A stretch of DNA of 64,000 nucleotides from Sphingomonas lutea. Its GTDB lineage: Bacteria > Pseudomonadota > Alphaproteobacteria > Sphingomonadales > Sphingomonadaceae. Below the pieces are notes generated by a model. That model was not told where the DNA came from and did no database searches. It worked only from the letters and a program-made list of their open reading frames with translations. The DNA is taken from assembly GCF_014396785.1 (NCBI RefSeq), contig NZ_CP060718.1, positions 1,694,501 through 1,758,500 of the forward strand, in the 5' to 3' direction. The translations under genes were made by a program, and so were the position numbers. How positions within the stretch are numbered: the stretch's first letter is position 1; each line of letters opens with the position of its first letter. Below, one piece after another: positions 60,270 through 64,000 of this stretch.

Positions 60270-61256
60270 CTAGCGCTCGACCTCGTGCCGGCCGAAGCCT
60301 TCGGGCCCGGGCGGACGCGCGCGGATCCAGCGCGACGCGAGAAACTTGACGCCCGCCGTCACCGGCCGTCCGGCATGACGCATGCGCGGGTCGGGCCGCT
60401 GCTCGGCATCGGTGTTGGCGAACACCAGCAGGTCCCCCGTTTTGCCGCGAGCTTCGATCCCGATGTCGGGAAAGCTCGTCTCCCCACCCGCATAATCCTC
60501 ATTCAGCCAGACAAGGGCGGTCAGGATGCGCGGATTGTCCATCCCCGCGACCGCATCGAAATGCGGACGATACTCCTGCGTCTCGGCATAGCGCAGCACC
60601 TGCAGCGGCTCGCCTTGCTCGACCGACGTGCCGGTGGCGGCCGCGATGCGGCGGTTGATCGCGCGCACGAACGGCCATTCGCTGACCAGCGGAAAGCCGC
60701 TCTTGTCCGAACGGCGGACGGGATCCTCGACGAAGCGCTGGAGTTCGTCGTGAAAGATGGTCGCGCGCCGCATCCGCGGCTCGGCGAGCGTGATGAGGAA
60801 GTCGCACTCGTCGGCCGACAACAGACCTTCATGACGCGCCACGCGCGGGTCGTCGTGCACCACCTGCAATGGATAATCGCCTCGCGGGATTCCGTCCGCG
60901 TCGAGATCCATGCGCGCGATCAGCGCCAGCTGCTGCGCCGCGACGGCGTCGCGTTCGGCCCATCGCCTAAGCACGTCTTGCGCACCCTGCCAGTCGGGGT
61001 CGCCGCCAACCCCGCACGCGACCAGTCCGGCAAGCGTGCGCGCTGCGCCGACATGGCCAAGCTCGGCCGCCTTGCCCAACGCCGCCCGCGCTGCCGCGGG
61101 ATCGCGCGGCGCGAACCGCCCCTCGATCAGCCACAGGCCTTCAAGAAGAAAGGCATCGGCCTCGCCGCGCGCTTGCGCGGCGCGCAATAGGGCCAGCCCC
61201 TCGCCTGCCTGTCCCGCTTGGGCCAGCGCCATCGCCTGCTGCGCGCTCGTCGTCAT
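60270..61256 (-). CDS. 2OG-Fe(II) oxygenase (prolyl 4-hydroxylase-like) with TPR/Sel1-like N-terminus
   Basis: The 328-residue protein has an N-terminal helical repeat region (residues 1 to about 110, with Sel1-like 'ALGKAAELGHVGAARTLAGL') and a C-terminal P4H-type oxygenase domain. The iron ligands are H232, D234 and H294, and K304 likely binds 2-oxoglutarate ('MRHAGRPVTAGVKF'). It should hydroxylate a protein or small molecule, with the repeat region supplying the docking surface. Confidence 0.88.
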   Translation of the reverse strand: MTTSAQQAMALAQAGQAGEGLALLRAAQARGEADAFLLEGLWLIEGRFAPRDPAAARAALGKAAELGHVGAARTLAGLVACGVGGDPDWQGAQDVLRRWAERDAVAAQQLALIARMDLDADGIPRGDYPLQVVHDDPRVARHEGLLSADECDFLITLAEPRMRRATIFHDELQRFVEDPVRRSDKSGFPLVSEWPFVRAINRRIAAATGTSVEQGEPLQVLRYAETQEYRPHFDAVAGMDNPRILTALVWLNEDYAGGETSFPDIGIEARGKTGDLLVFANTDAEQRPDPRMRHAGRPVTAGVKFLASRWIRARPPGPEGFGRHEVER

Positions 61257-61296
61257 GTGCGATCAGTGGCAGACGCAAGGCGCCTCCGCCAATCCC

Positions 61297-61890
61297 CTAG
61301 TTGTCGCTGTCCAGCCCCGCAGCGTCCCACACGGCAGCTACCGCGGCTTCGCTCGCCAGCCCGACCGCGGCGCCGACGATGACGTCGCTCGGATAATGCG
61401 CGCAGCGCGGGATTTGCGACGCCCCGACGGCCGCACCTGCAGCCAATGCCGCCGCTCCATATTCGGGATATTCGCGCGACAAGGCGCGGGCGGCCGCCAT
61501 CGCGCCCGCCGAATGGCCTGACGGGAAGCTCGATTCTTCCTTGGCCTTGCTGTCGCCTTTGCGGATCTCCTTGTCGACCTTGCGCTTCGCGCTGCGCGGC
61601 CGGGTGCGGTCGAATTCCATCTTGATCGCCAGCTTGGCCGAGGTCGCGGCCTCGTGTGCGATCAGCATCCGCACGCCCGCGCGGATCAGCCGCTGCTTGC
61701 GCAACAGCAGCCCACCGACGATCACCGCCGCGCACAGGGTGCGCATCTGCGGCTGGTCGCCAAGTTTGCTGAACAGGTCGAGCGCCTTGACCGCGCGCGT
61801 GTCGCCGTGCGGTTCGAACAATTCATGCGTCGCGTGATCGAAATCGATCACATATCCTTCCGCCGCGTCGATCTGCTTTTCCAGGATCAT
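61297..61890 (-). CDS. PAP2 family phosphatase
   Basis: A 197-residue protein with the three PAP2 motifs: 'KMEFDRTRPR', 'SFPSGHSAGA' and 'SQIPRCAHYPSDVIVGA'. Few membrane spans are visible compared with usual PAP2 enzymes. It could dephosphorylate lipids such as phosphatidic acid or undecaprenyl pyrophosphate; the substrate is not predictable. It lies upstream of and on the same strand as the oxygenase gene. Confidence 0.88.
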   Translation of the reverse strand: MILEKQIDAAEGYVIDFDHATHELFEPHGDTRAVKALDLFSKLGDQPQMRTLCAAVIVGGLLLRKQRLIRAGVRMLIAHEAATSAKLAIKMEFDRTRPRSAKRKVDKEIRKGDSKAKEESSFPSGHSAGAMAAARALSREYPEYGAAALAAGAAVGASQIPRCAHYPSDVIVGAAVGLASEAAVAAVWDAAGLDSDN

Positions 61891-61972
61891 GCGGATTCAA
61901 CCGTCCGCCGCGCCTTAAGTGCCGCCGCCCACAGTCTCGACTTGGGCGATGATGCGCGGCATGGGTCGGTGC

Positions 61973-62506
61973 ATGGCGCATGTGCTCCTGATCGTCGGCG
62001 GCGGGATCGCGGCCTATAAGTCGCTCGAGCTGGTTCGGCTGCTCAAGAAAGCCGGTCACCGGGTGACTCCGGTCCTGACCAGCGGCGGCGCGCATTTCGT
62101 GACCGAGATGAGCCTCGGCACGCTGGCCGAAAACCCAGTCCACACCTCGCTGTGGGAATTGAAGGACGAGGTCGAAATCGGCCACATCCAGCTGTCGCGC
62201 GCCGCGGACGTCCTGCTCGTCTGCCCGGCGACCGCGGATCTGCTGGCAAAGATGGCGGCGGGGATTGCCGACGACCTCGCAACCACCCTGCTGCTTGCGA
62301 CCGACAAGCCGGTCGTGGTCGCCCCGGCGATGAATGTGCGCATGTGGCAACATGCCGCGACGCAGCGCAACGTCGCCCAATTGAAGGCCGATGGGATCCG
62401 CGTGCTCGATCCCGACGAGGGCGACATGGCGTGCGGCGAATTCGGTCCCGGCCGCCTCCCGGAGCCGCCGGACATCGTCGAGCGCATTGCCGACCTGCTC
62501 AAGTGA
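61973..62506 (+). CDS. coaC: Phosphopantothenoylcysteine decarboxylase (CoaC part)
   Basis: This FMN flavoprotein decarboxylates phosphopantothenoylcysteine in CoA synthesis. The 177-residue frame has 'VGGGIAAYKSLELVRLLKKAG' (ends given), the active-site His of 'IGHIQLSRAADVLLVCPATADL' and 'APAMNVRMW'. In most bacteria it is fused to CoaB; here it stops at 62506 with a GTGA junction to coaB. I start at ATG 61973. Confidence 0.9.
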   Translation: MAHVLLIVGGGIAAYKSLELVRLLKKAGHRVTPVLTSGGAHFVTEMSLGTLAENPVHTSLWELKDEVEIGHIQLSRAADVLLVCPATADLLAKMAAGIADDLATTLLLATDKPVVVAPAMNVRMWQHAATQRNVAQLKADGIRVLDPDEGDMACGEFGPGRLPEPPDIVERIADLLK

Positions 62507-63138
62507 CGCTGCGCGGCAAGCATATTATCGTCACCGCCGGCCCGACGCATGAGCCGATCGACCCTGTCCGCGTCATCGCCAACCGCTCCTCGGGCCGCCA
62601 GGGGTTCGCCATCGCCGCCGCCGCTGCCGAGGCCGGCGCGACGGTGACGCTCGTCGCGGGTCCGGTCGCGCTTGCAACGCCGGCAGACGTCCGCCGCATT
62701 GATGTCGAGACCGCCGCGCAAATGGCCGATGCCGTCATGACGTCACTCCCCGCCGACGCCGCGATCCTCGTCGCCGCAGTCGCCGACTGGCGCGTCGAAC
62801 CCTCGGCGGAAAAGCTCAAGAAGGACGCCGGCCCGCCCCAGCTGGCGTTCGTCCGCACCCGCGACATCCTTGCCGAGCTCGCCACGCACGCCGATCGTCC
62901 CCGTCTCCTCATCGGCTTCGCTGCGGAGACCGAGCGGGTCGTCGCCAACGCCGTCGCCAAGCGCTCGGCCAAGCACGCCGACTGGATCGTCGCCAACGAC
63001 GTTTCAGGCGGGGTGATGGGCGGCACGCACAATCGCGTGCATCTGGTCACCGGGACCGGCGTCGAAGACTGGCCCGAAGCGTCGAAGGAGGACGTCGCCG
63101 AGCGGCTGGTCGCCTGCGTCGCGCGCGCCTTACGCTGA
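62503..63138 (+). CDS. coaB: Phosphopantothenate--cysteine ligase (CoaB part)
   Basis: CoaB joins cysteine to phosphopantothenate. The 211-residue protein begins at GTG 62503, overlapping the coaC stop, and contains 'IIVTAGPTHEPIDPVRVIANRSSGRQG' (ends given), 'AAVADWRVE' and 'DWIVANDVS'. It ends overlapping the thiF-like gene by 9 bases. Confidence 0.9.
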   Translation: MTLRGKHIIVTAGPTHEPIDPVRVIANRSSGRQGFAIAAAAAEAGATVTLVAGPVALATPADVRRIDVETAAQMADAVMTSLPADAAILVAAVADWRVEPSAEKLKKDAGPPQLAFVRTRDILAELATHADRPRLLIGFAAETERVVANAVAKRSAKHADWIVANDVSGGVMGGTHNRVHLVTGTGVEDWPEASKEDVAERLVACVARALR

Positions 63139-63873
63139 CCCGCACGCCTTGCACGCCGGATCCGCGGGAATGCGGATCGTCCGCCAGCTCAGCGCCTGTC
63201 CGTCGAACAGGTGGAGCTTTCCGCTCTGCTCCCCGCCCACGCCGACAATCGCGTTGATGGCGAGCAGCGCGGCAAAGCCGCCGACCGCCGCGGTCAGCGC
63301 ACCCAGCACGCCCAGCTCCGCGCAATTATCGCAATCCTCGGCATCGAACGCGTCGCCGACGAAGCAGCGGTAGCAGGGCCGCCCCCGGAACAGCGCAACC
63401 TGCCCTTGAAATTGCACGGCTGCCGCGGAGAGCAAGGTCAGGCCCGCCGCCACGCAGGCGTCGCTCACCGCTAGCCGGGTCGCAAAATTGTCGCTGCCGT
63501 CGATGATGAGGTCGTGACCCGCAAGCAGCTCGGCGGCGTTGTCCGCATCGATCCGCGCCCGCCGCGGGACAACCTCGATCAGCGAATTCAAATCGGCGAG
63601 GCGCGCCGCTGCAACCTCCGCTTTCGACGCGCCGGCATCGCTTTCCCGGAACAGCGGTTGGCGGTGAAGATTGCTCAGTTCGATCGCGTCGTCATCAATG
63701 ATGGTGATCCGCCCGACCCCCGCGCCCGCCAAGGCTGGCAGCACCGCGCTGCCGATCCCGCCCGCGCCGATCACTACAACCGATGCCGCTTTCAATTTGC
63801 GCTGCCCGACGCCCCCGACCTGCGGCAGCACGATGTGCCGCGCGTAACGGTCGAGTTCGACGTCAGTGAGCAT
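63130..63873 (-). CDS. ThiF/MoeB-type E1-like adenylyltransferase
   Basis: Activates a small ubiquitin-like sulfur carrier by adenylation. The 247-residue protein has 'RYARHIVLPQVGGVGQRKLK', the ATP loop 'VIGAGGIGSAVL' and 'DDDAIELSNLHRQPLF'. Zinc-site cysteines appear in 'RPCYRCF' and again at the C-terminus ('PACKACGSA'). The expected catalytic Cys-Ala-x-x-Gly motif is replaced by 'NCAELGVLG'. It could be ThiF, MoeB or HesA-like. I use ATG 63873; ATG 63876 is adjacent. Confidence 0.88.
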   Translation of the reverse strand: MLTDVELDRYARHIVLPQVGGVGQRKLKAASVVVIGAGGIGSAVLPALAGAGVGRITIIDDDAIELSNLHRQPLFRESDAGASKAEVAAARLADLNSLIEVVPRRARIDADNAAELLAGHDLIIDGSDNFATRLAVSDACVAAGLTLLSAAAVQFQGQVALFRGRPCYRCFVGDAFDAEDCDNCAELGVLGALTAAVGGFAALLAINAIVGVGGEQSGKLHLFDGQALSWRTIRIPADPACKACGSA

Positions 63874-63874
63874 C

Positions 63875-63994
63875 ATCCTCCCCACGGGTTCGTGGGGAGG
63901 GGGACCAGCGAAGCTGGTGGAGGGGTTCTGAACGGCATTCCGAAGAACCCCTCCACCGCCTGCGGCGGTCCCCCTCCCCGGCAACTGCCGGGGC
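63875..63994. repeat. Two facing family B repeats at the right edge
   Basis: TCCTCCCCACGGG to GGTGGAGGGGTTCT is mirrored by AGAACCCCTCCACCGCC to CCGGGG. The facing arrangement matches the copy at 48877-49007. Confidence 0.8.
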
Positions 63995-64000
63995 GGACGT

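Overview
This is a high-GC stretch of an alphaproteobacterial chromosome, most likely from the order Sphingomonadales. The inference rests on the uninterrupted nuoA-to-nuoN operon that runs on into birA, coaX, the RNase J gene and a DUF1467 gene, on the neighbourhood dnaA-rpsT-mutM-ubiE-ubiB-coaC/coaB, and on several families of short palindromic intergenic repeats of the kind common in that order. Almost everything is core housekeeping. I see no insertion sequence, prophage, CRISPR array, toxin-antitoxin pair or defence island.

Layout. 1-902: 3' end of a long coiled-coil protein. 982-24369 (all minus strand, read right to left): thiE, an L,D-transpeptidase, an M23 peptidase, efp, an inositol-monophosphatase-like gene, the 14 genes of respiratory complex I with four small unassigned membrane-protein genes embedded in them, then birA, coaX, RNase J and DUF1467. 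24405-30025: a small secreted protein gene, then a minus-strand carbon-metabolism operon tkt-gap-pgk-fba. 30173-31449: a coiled-coil micro-gene, zapA, 6S RNA and 5-formyl-THF cyclo-ligase. 31512-38528: envelope and miscellaneous genes, tRNA-Asp(GTC), tRNA-Leu(CAA), queE and yifB. 38611-41681: the rpmH-rnpA-yidD-yidC-yihA cluster. 41781-50929: GST, a cupin, a TonB-dependent receptor with a two-operator promoter, dapE, a GGDEF-EAL protein, an Smr-domain protein, mltA and a Tim44-like gene. 51112-59695: secB, murJ, trpS, dnaA, rpsT, mutM, ubiE, ubiB. 59759-64000: a SnoaL-like protein, a 2OG-Fe(II) oxygenase, a PAP2 protein, separate coaC and coaB genes, and a ThiF/MoeB-type E1-like protein.

Most neighbouring genes overlap by 1-4 bases (ATGA, GTGA or TGATG junctions), so translational coupling is the rule. 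Metabolically the window links complex I, the pentose-phosphate/glycolysis block, CoA synthesis (coaX, coaC, coaB), biotinylation (birA), the membrane protein insertion machinery (yidC, yidD, secB) and peptidoglycan enzymes (murJ, mltA, dapE, an L,D-transpeptidase, M23, SleB).

Two cautions shape the annotation. First, five genes (nuoN, the SleB hydrolase, the GGDEF-EAL gene, dnaA, ubiB) each carry a single apparent one-base deletion, four of them in C/G homopolymers. Restoring one base repairs each gene to normal family length, so I treat these as probable sequencing errors and annotate full-length genes. Second, short palindromic repeats lie in several operon gaps, and two have become coding sequence: one in the 3' end of nuoE and one inside the Smr-domain gene. 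The most interesting biology is the two pairs of small membrane-protein genes coupled inside the nuo operon, the missing canonical start codons of rnpA (with rpmH nested in its frame) and birA, and the paired TACATTTGTA operators over the TonB-receptor promoter.
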